Shown: in pieces, positions 8,101 through 16,392 of the stretch
Layout: each line of letters starts with the position of its first letter
How positions within the stretch are numbered: the stretch's first letter is position 1
Assembly: GCA_003280005.1 (NCBI GenBank)
Contig: QCGH01000012.1
Location: 1 to 40,656, forward strand
DNA length: 40,656 bases
From: Pelagibacteraceae bacterium AG-365-D07
GTDB lineage: Bacteria > Pseudomonadota > Alphaproteobacteria > Pelagibacterales > Pelagibacteraceae
Direction: 5' to 3'
Translations under genes and position numbers: made by a program
The notes under the pieces: model-generated
Database searches by the model: none
Told to the model about the DNA's origin: nothing
What the model saw: the letters and a program-made list of their open reading frames with translations, nothing else

Positions 8101-9548
8101 TAATATCTTCTCCAAAATGATGGAATAAATAATACTATTATAGCAAATAGTTCTAGTCTACCCAAAATCATGCCAGCACTTAAAACCCATTTAGAAAAGT
8201 CTGGTAATAAAGAAAAGTTTCCATTCGGACCTATCATGCCACCTAACCCAGGTCCTACATTTGATATAGACGTTGCGGCACCTGAAACTGCAGTTATAAA
8301 GTCCAATCCACTAATTGATAAAAGCACTGTTATAGTAAAAAAAATAACTATATATAGAAAAACAAATGAAATAATTGATGATATAAATTTTTCATTTAAT
8401 ACATTTTCATCATACTTTAAAACAAAGATGCCTCTTGGAAAAATATATTTTTTCAATTGCATAACAAAAAACTTGTAAAGAATATGAATTCTAAATATTT
8501 TAAGTCCACAAGCTGTTGAACCCGCACAACCACCAATAAACATTAGTACTAAAAAAAAAATCAATGGAAAACTACCCCAGTCACTATAATTTGCCGTTAC
8601 ATATCCTGTGCCAGTCAGAATTGAAACAACATTAAATACCACCTGTCTCAGTATGAAAGATTCTGACTCATAATTTTTTATCATTAAAAAAGCAAAAATT
8701 ATAATTATAGAAAAAATAATTGTTTTAATAAAAAAGCTAATTTGAGAATCTCTGTAGAAGATTTTTTTATCTCCATTAAGGTACTTTATATAAGCTATAA
8801 ATGGTATACTGCCTAAAATTATAAATACGGTAGCATTAATTTCTATTAATGCATTGTTAAAATAGCCTATTGACTCATTATAATTTGAAAAACCCCCAGT
8901 TGCTATTGTTGTCATAGAATGAGTTAAACTATCAAAATAATTCATACCAAATAATTTATAAAAAACAGCACAAGCAAAAGTTAACAAAGAATAAATAATT
9001 ATTAATCTAAATGAAACTTCCTTAGACTTTGGAAGTATTTTTTCGCTACTGTCATTTGAGGAAATTTTAAATAATTGCATACCTCCAATATTCATTATAG
9101 GCATTAAAGTTATTGCCATTAAAATAATACCAATACCACCAAGCCATTGAAGTATAGCTCTCCATAAAAGAATTGCTTTAGGAGCACTATCAATGTCTGT
9201 GAGAATTGTTGATCCAGTTGTAGTTATTCCTGACATGCTCTCAAAAAAAGCATCTGTAAAACTCAAATTCAGTTCTGAGAAAATAAATGGCAAAGAGCCA
9301 AATATTGCGATTGAAAGCCACGAAAGGGCAGTCAATATAAATGCTTGTGGAAGATCAATGTTTTTATTGTGATCTAAATTAGATAAAAAGAATAATACAC
9401 CAAAAATTATTGTTATAATTGATGCTGACACAAAACCCGAATCTATTTCGCTATAAATCAACTGAATTATGACAGGTATTAGCATAAATACCCCTAAAAT
9501 TATCTGAAGAGTGCCAAGTGTATAAAAAACAGTTTTATAATTGTACAT
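8100..9548 (-). CDS. trkH: TrkH-type potassium uptake channel subunit
   Basis: Ion-conducting membrane subunit of a Trk/Ktr potassium uptake system. Four filter-loop glycine motifs can be seen in order: SGITTTGSTIL, TIATGGFSN, LTGTGYVTA and SNVGPGLGG. They lie between paired membrane segments, as in the family. The 482 residues match TrkH. The regulatory NAD-binding subunit TrkA is not in the window. The stop overlaps the ampG start by one base (TAATG), so the genes are coupled. A 78-bp divergent region separates it from lysS. It could carry Na+ as well as K+, which the sequence cannot settle. Confidence 0.93.
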   Translation of the reverse strand: MYNYKTVFYTLGTLQIILGVFMLIPVIIQLIYSEIDSGFVSASIITIIFGVLFFLSNLDHNKNIDLPQAFILTALSWLSIAIFGSLPFIFSELNLSFTDAFFESMSGITTTGSTILTDIDSAPKAILLWRAILQWLGGIGIILMAITLMPIMNIGGMQLFKISSNDSSEKILPKSKEVSFRLIIIYSLLTFACAVFYKLFGMNYFDSLTHSMTTIATGGFSNYNESIGYFNNALIEINATVFIILGSIPFIAYIKYLNGDKKIFYRDSQISFFIKTIIFSIIIIFAFLMIKNYESESFILRQVVFNVVSILTGTGYVTANYSDWGSFPLIFFLVLMFIGGCAGSTACGLKIFRIHILYKFFVMQLKKYIFPRGIFVLKYDENVLNEKFISSIISFVFLYIVIFFTITVLLSISGLDFITAVSGAATSISNVGPGLGGMIGPNGNFSLLPDFSKWVLSAGMILGRLELFAIIVLFIPSFWRRY

Positions 9549-9586
9549 TTTGCTTGGACAATATTTTATGGTAAATAAATTTCAAC

Positions 9587-9626
9587 ATTTTAACAATCAA
9601 TAAAACTGTTAAAATATCAATAAAAC
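9587..9626. repeat. Inverted repeat interleaved with an 11-bp direct repeat in the lysS leader
   Basis: ATTTTAACA (9587-9595) and TGTTAAAAT (9607-9615) form a perfect 9-bp inverted repeat with an 11-nt loop. The loop itself, ATCAATAAAAC (9596-9606), is repeated exactly at 9616-9626, ending right before the lysS ATG. No T-run follows, so it is not a standard terminator. It may be a leader hairpin or operator for lysS, or relate to divergent trkH. Confidence 0.55.
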
Positions 9627-11204
9627 ATGAAGCAATCGATAAATAAAACAATTATTGATAATACAAATGCTTGGCCATTTGTTGAGGCCAAAAAAATCCT
9701 TAAAGAGAGAAAGCAATATATAGAAAAAAAAAATAAAATTATTTTACAAACAGGTTATGGACCAAGTGGATTACCACATATCGGTACTTTTGGAGAAGTT
9801 GCCAGAACATCGATGGTTGTCAATGCACTAAACATGTTAACTGATATTCCAAAAGAAATTATTACGTTTTCAGATGATATGGACGGTTTAAGAAAAGTTC
9901 CAGACAATGTACCAAATAAAGATTTATTAGAAAAAAGTTTAAATAAACCGCTTACAAAAGTTCCTGACCCATTTAAAAAGTTTAGTAGTTTTGGTGAACA
10001 TAATAATGAAAAGTTGAAAAATTTTCTGAATGAATTCGGATTTAAATATACCTTTAAAAGCTCAACTAGTCTTTATTCCTCAGGTCAGTTTAACGATACA
10101 CTTAAATTAGTTCTACAAAATTATAAGGGAATAATGGATATAATTATTCCGACATTGGGAAAGGAAAGACAAAAAACTTATTCACCATTTCTGCCAATTT
10201 GTCCAGATACTGGAAAAGTTTTGGAAATACCAGTAATTGAAATTGACGAAAGTAAATCAAAAATTGTTTTTGATAATAATGGTGAAAAATTAGAGAAAAG
10301 TATTTTAAATGGAGAATGTAAATTACAATGGAAAGTTGATTGGGCAATGAGGTGGTATGCGCTGGATGTGGATTTTGAAATGTATGGAAAAGATTTAATT
10401 GAAAGTGCAATTCTTTCTACAAAAATTATAAATTTATTAGGGAAAAGAAATCCCTCTGGATTTGCATACGAATTATTTTTAGACGAAAAAGGAGAAAAAA
10501 TTTCAAAATCAAAAGGTAATGGAATAACCATTGACCAATGGTTAGAATTTGCATCGCCTGAAAGTTTATCTTTATTTATGTATCAAAATCCTAAAAGAGC
10601 TAAAAAACTTTACAAAGAAGTAGTACCTAAAGCTGTAGACGAATATTTAGATTTAATTGATAAATCAAAAAAACAAAATGAAAAACAATTAATTTTAAAT
10701 CCTGTTTGGCATGTACATAATGGAAAGGTTCCTAAGGAAGAAATGATAATGACTTTTTCGATGCTCTTAAATTTAGTTGAAACTAGTAATGCAGATTCTA
10801 AAGATTTACTTTGGAAGTTTGTTAAAAAATATAAACCAACTATTAAAGAGGAAAATTTCCCAATTTTTGATAGGCTGATTGAATATTCGATTAAATTTTT
10901 TAATGAAGTTATTAAAGAGAATAAAAAATATAAAAAACCAAACAATAACGAAAAAAAAGCGTTAGAAGCATTAATAAAAACATTGGCAGATTGTAATGAC
11001 AAAATGTTACCTGAGGAAATACAAACAAAAATTTATTCTGTTGGAAAAGAGAATGGTTATAATGATAATCTAAGGGATTGGTTCAAATTAATTTATGAAG
11101 TTGTTTTTGGAGATGAAAATGGTCCAAGAATGGGTTTTTTTATAAGTTTTTTTGGTATTAAAGAAACAAAAGAACTTATCTCAGAAAAAATTAATAATGT
11201 TTGA
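9627..11204 (+). CDS. lysK: Lysyl-tRNA synthetase, class I
   Basis: Charges tRNA-Lys with lysine. This is the class I (archaeal-type) enzyme and not the class II LysRS of most bacteria. The HIGH-like motif is HIGT at residues 51-54 within GPSGLPHIGTFGEV, and the KMSKS-like motif is KISKSKGNG at about 292-300. WKVDWAMRWYAL and GKDLIESAILST are characteristic of the class I family. Length 525 is normal. Class I enzymes are typical of alphaproteobacteria. The end overlaps pyrD by 8 bp. The leader carries an inverted/direct repeat just before the ATG. Confidence 0.95.
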   Translation: MKQSINKTIIDNTNAWPFVEAKKILKERKQYIEKKNKIILQTGYGPSGLPHIGTFGEVARTSMVVNALNMLTDIPKEIITFSDDMDGLRKVPDNVPNKDLLEKSLNKPLTKVPDPFKKFSSFGEHNNEKLKNFLNEFGFKYTFKSSTSLYSSGQFNDTLKLVLQNYKGIMDIIIPTLGKERQKTYSPFLPICPDTGKVLEIPVIEIDESKSKIVFDNNGEKLEKSILNGECKLQWKVDWAMRWYALDVDFEMYGKDLIESAILSTKIINLLGKRNPSGFAYELFLDEKGEKISKSKGNGITIDQWLEFASPESLSLFMYQNPKRAKKLYKEVVPKAVDEYLDLIDKSKKQNEKQLILNPVWHVHNGKVPKEEMIMTFSMLLNLVETSNADSKDLLWKFVKKYKPTIKEENFPIFDRLIEYSIKFFNEVIKENKKYKKPNNNEKKALEALIKTLADCNDKMLPEEIQTKIYSVGKENGYNDNLRDWFKLIYEVVFGDENGPRMGFFISFFGIKETKELISEKINNV

Positions 11205-12231
11205 AAAAATTAGATCATTAATTTTTAAATTTGACCCTGAAACAGCTCATGATCTAGCTATTAAGGCATTAAAAACAAAATTATTACCAGTAAAAGTTAA
11301 AAATTATGAATCTCTAAGAGTTAAGTTTTTAGAAAAAGAAATCCCAAATCCCATAGGTATAGCAGCTGGTTTTGACAAAAATGCAGAGATATATAACCCT
11401 TTGTTTAAGTTAGGGTTTGGATTTGTCGAAGTCGGAACTATTACTCCAGAACCTCAATATGGAAATCCTAAACCAAGAGTATTTAGATTAGAAGAGGATG
11501 AAGCATTAATAAATAGGCTTGGTTTTAACAATATCGGGTCAGAAAAAGCTTCACATAATATAAATAGCAATACTCCAACAGGGTTATTAGGAATTAATAT
11601 TGGACCAAATAAAGATACAAAAAATATGATAGAGGATTATATAAAGTGTTTTAAAACCTTAAATCATTTAGGGGATTATATTACAATAAATATTTCGTCA
11701 CCAAACACTGAAAACTTAAGAAGTTTTCACAATCCAAAAGATCTAGAGGAATTATTAAATATTCTAAATGAAGAAAAAAAAAAAATAAATTCTAATATAA
11801 ATATTGCAGTTAAAATTGCACCAGATATACGAAATAAAGACCTAGATGTTATTGGAGATATACTTTTAAAAAATAAAGTAAAATTTGTAATCATCTCAAA
11901 TACATCAGATGGAACAAGGGAAAACTTAAAAAATGTTAATAAATTTGAAAAAGGAGGCTTATCAGGAAAACCGATAGAACAAAAATCGAATTTATTGATA
12001 AAAGAATTTTTTAAAATATTTAATAATAAAATTAAGATAATAGGAGTAGGAGGGGTTGACTCAGGTAAAAGTGCATATGAAAAATTTATTTCCGGAGCAA
12101 GTTATATTCAATTATATACAGGTATGGTTTACAAGGGACCCAATATAGTGAATAAAATTTCTGATGAATTAAATGATTTTTTAAGTTCTGATGGTGTAAA
12201 AAACATTGAAGAAATAATAGGATCTAAGTAA
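11197..12231 (+). CDS. pyrD: Dihydroorotate dehydrogenase, quinone-dependent (class 2)
   Basis: FMN enzyme of the inner membrane that oxidises dihydroorotate to orotate with quinone in pyrimidine synthesis. I took the ATG at 11197 (MFEKIRSLIFKFDPETAHDL) because this is the family's N-terminal membrane-associating helix; an in-frame ATG at 11152 lies within lysS. Motifs include PIGIAAGFDKNAE, INRLGFNNIG, NISSPNTENLR with the class 2 serine, GGLSGKPI and IIGVGGVDSG for FMN phosphate binding. The resulting 344 residues fit class 2. It overlaps lysS by 8 bp. Confidence 0.95.
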   Translation: MFEKIRSLIFKFDPETAHDLAIKALKTKLLPVKVKNYESLRVKFLEKEIPNPIGIAAGFDKNAEIYNPLFKLGFGFVEVGTITPEPQYGNPKPRVFRLEEDEALINRLGFNNIGSEKASHNINSNTPTGLLGINIGPNKDTKNMIEDYIKCFKTLNHLGDYITINISSPNTENLRSFHNPKDLEELLNILNEEKKKINSNINIAVKIAPDIRNKDLDVIGDILLKNKVKFVIISNTSDGTRENLKNVNKFEKGGLSGKPIEQKSNLLIKEFFKIFNNKIKIIGVGGVDSGKSAYEKFISGASYIQLYTGMVYKGPNIVNKISDELNDFLSSDGVKNIEEIIGSK

Positions 12232-12239
12232 TTATAAAC

Positions 12240-12268
12240 TTGACTGAAAAGTGTAGCTGAAATATATA
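12240..12268 (+). promoter_or_regulatory. Sigma70-type promoter of rpmB
   Basis: TTGACT (12240-12245) and TATATA (12263-12268) are spaced by exactly 17 bp in the 50-bp gap after pyrD. The predicted start near 12275 leaves only about 7 nt before the rpmB ATG at 12282, too short for a Shine-Dalgarno site. Confidence 0.6.
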
Positions 12269-12281
12269 TCTCAAAATTATT

Positions 12282-12563
12282 ATGTCTAAAAAATGTGAAC
12301 TCACTGGTAAAATACCTTTAAAAGGTCATAATGTTAGTCATGCTAACAACAAAACCAAAAGAAGATTTTTACCAAATTTAAAAAAAGTTAGATTTAAAAG
12401 TGAGTCTTTAAAAAAATCGTTAAAGTTAACTGTTTCAAATGCTGGAATGAGAACAGTGGATAAAAAAGGGAGTTTTGATCAATTTTTAATAACGGCAAAA
12501 CAAAAAAACCTATCTCCTAGACTTAAAAAAATTAAAAAAATTCTTTTAGCTAATAGCGCTTAA
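12282..12563 (+). CDS. rpmB: 50S ribosomal protein L28
   Basis: Large-subunit ribosomal protein. The start [32 protein letters not shown] and the [15 protein letters not shown] segment are characteristic of proteobacterial L28. At 93 residues it has the alphaproteobacterial length, with a lysine-rich C-terminal extension. It stands alone here, with its own promoter, and the usual partner rpmG (L33) is not next to it. Confidence 0.95.
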   Translation: MSKKCELTGKIPLKGHNVSHANNKTKRRFLPNLKKVRFKSESLKKSLKLTVSNAGMRTVDKKGSFDQFLITAKQKNLSPRLKKIKKILLANSA

Positions 12564-12584
12564 TTTTTGTATAATTAAATATTG

Positions 12585-13133
12585 ATGAATAAAACCATTT
12601 TATTGTTATCAATATTAATGGGACTAATTGTACTTACTTCAAATTATTTAGTACAATTTCCTGTTAAATATTATGGTCTATCTGAATTATTGACATATGG
12701 TGCATTCACTTATCCTGTAGCTTTTTTAATTACAGATCTTGCAAATAGATCTTTTGGCAAAGAGGTAGCAAAAAAAATTGTTTACTTGGGATTTTTTATT
12801 GGAATTTCGTTTACACTTTTTTTCTCTACAAATTTTTCAGATTTAATTTCAATTAGAATTGCGATTGCTTCTGGTACAGCATTTATTATATCTCAAAGAT
12901 TAGATGTCTATGTATTTGATAAACTTAGAAATAAGTATTGGATTATACCACCTTTGGCATCCTCAATTAATGGTTCAGTAATTGATACATTTTTGTTTTT
13001 CTCAATAGCATTTTATGCAACTGGAATACCTTGGTTTACTCTAGCACTTGGAGATTTAGCTGTAAAATTTTTTGTAGCTCTTCTAATGTTAGTTCCATTT
13101 AGAATTTTATTAAAAACTTTTAAACCAGTTTAA
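12585..13133 (+). CDS. Queuosine precursor transporter, YhhQ/VUT family
   Basis: Inner-membrane protein of the YhhQ (vitamin uptake transporter) family, whose members import 7-cyano-7-deazaguanine or 7-aminomethyl-7-deazaguanine for queuosine. The 182 residues form about six hydrophobic segments. Motifs are TYGAFTYPVAFLITDLANR near residues 35-55 and SSINGSVIDTFLFFSIAF near 127-145, typical of the family. I used the ATG at 12585; the TTG one codon upstream is less likely. No preQ1 riboswitch can be fitted in the 21-bp gap before it. It converges on the ureohydrolase gene with a 1-bp gap. Confidence 0.87.
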   Translation: MNKTILLLSILMGLIVLTSNYLVQFPVKYYGLSELLTYGAFTYPVAFLITDLANRSFGKEVAKKIVYLGFFIGISFTLFFSTNFSDLISIRIAIASGTAFIISQRLDVYVFDKLRNKYWIIPPLASSINGSVIDTFLFFSIAFYATGIPWFTLALGDLAVKFFVALLMLVPFRILLKTFKPV

Positions 13134-13134
13134 A

Positions 13135-14070
13135 TTATCTCAATAAAAATTTATAAGATAATATTTTATAAACTAATTTAGCTACTAAAAAATTATAACT
13201 ATTAAATCCTTTGATTGGAGCTAATTCGTTAACATCTGCACCAACAATTCTTGAATTTTTGCATGCAATTTTTATTATTTCTAATGCTTCTTCCCAAAAT
13301 ATTCCACCCGGTTCTGGAGTTCCTGTTGCTGGCATAATGCTAGAGTCTAATCCATCAACATCAAAAGTAATGTAAACATCTTTATTTTTAATTTGTTTTT
13401 TAAATTGTTTCAAATCCCACTTTTTTTTATCTTTTGCCCAATAAATACTTATTCTTTTATTGTTCTTTTTTAAAATTGGAATTTCTTCTGCTGAAATATT
13501 TCTAATACCAAAAGATACAACAGATATATTTTTATAATCTATACATCTTCTAATAGCTGAGGCGTGGGAAAATTTTTCACCAGCATAACTTTCTCTTAAA
13601 TCAGCATGAGCATCAAAATGTAAAAGAGTTAGTTTTTTGTATTTTTTAGCAAAGGGTTTTATACAACCCGGTGTAATAGAGTGTTCACCACCTAGAGTAA
13701 TAGGAAATAACTTATTATCTAAAATTTTTTTATTTATCTCAGCTATTTGATTTATTGCTTTATTAATATTTTTATTAATTTTAAATGGTTTTAATGTTTT
13801 TATACCAATTTTTTTAAAAGGCTCACACTCTAGTTCCTCATCATATAATTCAACTTGATGAGAAGCTTTTATTATTTCCCTAGGTCCATATTTTGTGCCA
13901 CCACCATAACTTACAGTTTTTTCTAATCCAAAAGGTACAACAACAGCTTTTTCTCTAAAATTGAACTTATTATCAATTCCTAAAAAACCTTGTTTATTAG
14001 TTAAATAATTCAAATTAATACCTAAAAATTTTCGAATAATTTTTTCTTTCTCGATTTTTCCATTCAGCAT
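13135..14070 (-). CDS. speB: Agmatinase-family ureohydrolase
   Basis: Binuclear-manganese ureohydrolase of the arginase/agmatinase family, releasing urea from a guanidino compound. All metal motifs are present: GGEHSITPG, FDAHADLRE, SHASAIRR, TFDVDGLDSSIMPATGTP and GADVNELAP. The PGG after GTPEP fits agmatinases better than arginases, but substrate specificity is an inference. Start choice is uncertain: ATGs at 14082 and 14070 both lie inside the upstream DHS-family gene, giving 56-68 bp overlap; no ribosome binding site decides it. With a decarboxylase and DHS homologue upstream, its likely job is in polyamine synthesis, perhaps on agmatine or an aminopropyl/aminobutyl derivative. Confidence 0.88.
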   Translation of the reverse strand: MLNGKIEKEKIIRKFLGINLNYLTNKQGFLGIDNKFNFREKAVVVPFGLEKTVSYGGGTKYGPREIIKASHQVELYDEELECEPFKKIGIKTLKPFKINKNINKAINQIAEINKKILDNKLFPITLGGEHSITPGCIKPFAKKYKKLTLLHFDAHADLRESYAGEKFSHASAIRRCIDYKNISVVSFGIRNISAEEIPILKKNNKRISIYWAKDKKKWDLKQFKKQIKNKDVYITFDVDGLDSSIMPATGTPEPGGIFWEEALEIIKIACKNSRIVGADVNELAPIKGFNSYNFLVAKLVYKILSYKFLLR

Positions 14071-15061
14071 TGTGATAAGCATCACTAGCAATTAGTGGAA
14101 GAACACTAGTTGCTTCAGCAAAAACCATTTGTTCTTTTGTTACATCTACTTTACCCCAAGAGCTTGCCTCTTTCAGAGTAGAACTGCTGCACGCTCCATC
14201 TCTAGAATCTGCAACTGTAATTTGAACAGCATATTTATGCATATCAACATTTTTACCTAATAACTCAGCACATATAACTGTATCCTGAATAAAATTTTTT
14301 GGAACACCTCCACCAATCATAAATAGACCTGAACCTTTTGATCTAATTTTTATTTCTGTTAACTCTCTGAACTCTCTTATTGAATCAATCGTAATATGTT
14401 TTTTTGGATTTCTTTCTTGGTGCATGACTAAACCAAATCCTGCACTTGAATCTGTAAATGCTGGACAAAATATTGGAACATTGTTATCGTATGCAACTTC
14501 TATTAAAGAGTCTTTTTTCTTAGCATTTTTCTTTAAATACTGTCCCATTTTTTGGATAAATTCTCTAGATGTATAACTTTTAGGCTCTAAACTATCTGCT
14601 ATTTCTCCAATTATTTTATCACACATCTGAAGCTGATCTTCATCAATATATGTGTCATAAATTCTATCTATATAGTTGTCCCTTAACTCAGCATCATTTT
14701 GAAATTGTGAACCTTGATAATGTTTAAATCCCAATGCTTCAAAAAAATCCATATCTATTATAGATGCTCCGGTAGCAACAATAGCATCTACCATATTATA
14801 TTTAACCATATCTCTATAAACATGCATACATCCAGCAGCTGATGTTGATCCAGCCAATGTAAGAAAAATTGTACAATCTTTATCTTTTAACATTTCATTA
14901 TAAATTTTAGCTGCATTTGCAGTTTCTCTAGAAACAAATGACATTTTTTCCATCGATGAAATAATATTTCTTGAATCAAAGGATGTTATGTCAATATGTT
15001 CAATAGGATTGCTAAGAAATTCTTTTTTACTGTTATGACCTGGATTTTTTTTTTCAGACAT
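14015..15061 (-). CDS. Deoxyhypusine synthase family protein (probable homospermidine synthase)
   Basis: NAD-dependent aminobutyl-transfer enzyme family. Deoxyhypusine synthases modify eIF5A, a protein bacteria lack; bacterial members are thought to make polyamines such as homospermidine. Near residue 68 LTLAGSTSAAG marks the NAD fold, TGASIIDMDF follows near 97, and FMIGGGVPKNF near 248. The lysine that carries the enzyme-substrate intermediate in the family is retained in EASSWGK at about residue 304. Length 348 is typical. It sits directly after the decarboxylase gene with no spacer. The product made from putrescine, agmatine or spermidine cannot be told from the sequence. Confidence 0.86.
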   Translation of the reverse strand: MSEKKNPGHNSKKEFLSNPIEHIDITSFDSRNIISSMEKMSFVSRETANAAKIYNEMLKDKDCTIFLTLAGSTSAAGCMHVYRDMVKYNMVDAIVATGASIIDMDFFEALGFKHYQGSQFQNDAELRDNYIDRIYDTYIDEDQLQMCDKIIGEIADSLEPKSYTSREFIQKMGQYLKKNAKKKDSLIEVAYDNNVPIFCPAFTDSSAGFGLVMHQERNPKKHITIDSIREFRELTEIKIRSKGSGLFMIGGGVPKNFIQDTVICAELLGKNVDMHKYAVQITVADSRDGACSSSTLKEASSWGKVDVTKEQMVFAEATSVLPLIASDAYHNAEWKNRERKNYSKIFRY

Positions 15062-16240
15062 TTATGCAACAAGAAACTGATTTGTTGTCTCTTGATTATA
15101 CAATGACATTATTGGGCTATCATCAACCTCATATATTTCATCAGAGAAAAAACCATTAAATTGAGTTCTAAATGTTAAACCATATGCACCAAGTTGTCCT
15201 AACTCAATATAGTCATTTTCCTTAATGTTATTTGGAAGTAGAAAAGGACCTTTCATATAATCCATGCTATCACATGTTGGACCATAGAAATCAAATGATG
15301 TTAATTTTTTTGAAATTACTCTTCCATTAGTTATGAGTCTTGCCGGATAAACAATGTTTGGAACTCCGGCGTCAAAAAGAGTTCCATAAGTTCCATCATT
15401 TATATAAAGTTTTTGTTTTTTTCTTAAATTCACTTTTACAACTGTAGAGCCACTCTCGGCGACAATAGCCCTTCCAGGTTCACATAAAATTTCTGGCATT
15501 TTATCAAATTTTAGTTTTTTTAAACTATTTCTTATTTCTTGAAAATAGCTTTCCATTGATTGAGGTACTAAATCTGGATAAATGGTAGGAAATCCTCCTC
15601 CTATATTAATATAATCTGGAACAATTTTAGTTCGTTTAATTATATTTCCAATTTCAGATATACCTTTTGAATATGATATAGGGTGCATACATTGAGACCC
15701 AACATGGAAACTTAAACCAACTTTTCTAGAATTTATTTTAGCCAGTCTAAATAACCCCATTGCTTCTGATGTTAAGGCTCCAAATTTTTTAGATAAATCT
15801 ATTTCTGCATGTTCGTTTGATACAGCCACTCTAACAAATAGATTTAAATCTTTTGCATTATTTGTAGATTCTAAAATCTTAATTAACTCTTCCTTTGTGT
15901 CTAATGAAAAATCTTTCACTCCATAATTAAAATAGGCTTCTTTGATATTTTCTCTACTTTTCACTGTATGCATATAGCTACAATGTAAGTTTTGATCAAA
16001 TTGTTTAATAATTCTAATTTCTTCTACTGAAGCAACATCAAATCGTTTTATTCCACTTTTAATAATAGTCTTTAAAACTTCTTTATTTGGATTTGTTTTT
16101 ACAGCATAGAGTATTTTTCCTGGAAATTTATCTTGAAAAAATTTTGATGCAATTTGTATAGATTTTTTTCTTATACAATAAACTGGTTTATCAGGTTGTA
16201 GTTGACTAATTAATTCATCAACCGATTTAAATTTTTTCAT
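15062..16240 (-). CDS. Ornithine decarboxylase-family PLP enzyme (alanine-racemase fold)
   Basis: Fold-type III PLP decarboxylase that makes putrescine from ornithine or, in some members, cadaverine from lysine. The Schiff-base lysine is in ILYAVKTNPN at residue 48. FHVGSQC near 206, YINIGGGFPTIYP near 233 and CEPGRAIVAESGS near 271 bind PLP phosphate. YGPTCDSMDYM has the catalytic cysteine (about 323) and aspartate of the partner subunit. Length 392 matches the alphaproteobacterial ODC group. Ornithine versus lysine preference is not resolved. A GGGGAG ribosome binding site, strong for this window, precedes the ATG, and the leader has a terminator-like hairpin. Confidence 0.9.
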   Translation of the reverse strand: MKKFKSVDELISQLQPDKPVYCIRKKSIQIASKFFQDKFPGKILYAVKTNPNKEVLKTIIKSGIKRFDVASVEEIRIIKQFDQNLHCSYMHTVKSRENIKEAYFNYGVKDFSLDTKEELIKILESTNNAKDLNLFVRVAVSNEHAEIDLSKKFGALTSEAMGLFRLAKINSRKVGLSFHVGSQCMHPISYSKGISEIGNIIKRTKIVPDYINIGGGFPTIYPDLVPQSMESYFQEIRNSLKKLKFDKMPEILCEPGRAIVAESGSTVVKVNLRKKQKLYINDGTYGTLFDAGVPNIVYPARLITNGRVISKKLTSFDFYGPTCDSMDYMKGPFLLPNNIKENDYIELGQLGAYGLTFRTQFNGFFSDEIYEVDDSPIMSLYNQETTNQFLVA

Positions 16241-16262
16241 TTCTTGCTCCCCAAAAAAAATT

Positions 16263-16297
16263 TAACAAAAAAAATTCGCATATCAGCTATGCGAATT
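16263..16297 (-). terminator. Terminator-like hairpin in the 5' leader of the decarboxylase gene (possible attenuator)
   Basis: AATTCGCATA and TATGCGAATT (16273-16282 and 16288-16297) form a perfect 10-bp stem with a 5-nt loop. Read on the minus strand it is followed directly by a T-rich stretch that runs into a second T8 run, then GGGGAG and the ATG at 16240. This is an intrinsic-terminator shape upstream of its own gene. No minus-strand gene ends nearby, so an attenuator or transcript-end barrier is likelier than a normal terminator. A leader motif named speF is known before alphaproteobacterial ornithine decarboxylase genes; I cannot confirm a match. Confidence 0.6.
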
Positions 16298-16310
16298 ATC
16301 AATAATCGAC

Positions 16311-16339
16311 CATTTATGAGATATATTGAGCAATGTAAA
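16311..16339 (-). promoter_or_regulatory. Possible promoter of the polyamine block
   Basis: On the minus strand TTTACA (16339-16334) and TAAATG (16316-16311) are 17 bp apart. The start would fall near 16304, only a few bases before the leader hairpin. The -10 box is a weak match. Confidence 0.35.
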
Positions 16340-16352
16340 GTTAAATCTTCCC

Positions 16353-16382
16353 TTGAAATTAATTTTATCCACCCCATATAGT
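16353..16382 (+). promoter_or_regulatory. Possible promoter of regA
   Basis: TTGAAA (16353-16358) and TATAGT (16377-16382) are separated by 18 bp. The start would be close to 16389, a few bases before the ATG at 16393, so the message would be almost leaderless. Confidence 0.33.
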
Positions 16383-16392
16383 GATCTTTAAT

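Noticed and set aside
10144..11002. Several minus-strand open frames opposite lysS
   Set aside because: Low-complexity translations without motifs, entirely inside a conserved synthetase gene.
12564..12584. preQ1 riboswitch before the queuosine-precursor transporter
   Set aside because: The 21-bp gap is too short and has no GC stem or A-rich tail of the motif.
13134..13162. Stem ATTATCT/AGATAAT as a terminator for the YhhQ-type gene
   Set aside because: All-AT 7-bp stem with a 15-nt loop and no T-run; likely chance in AT-rich DNA.
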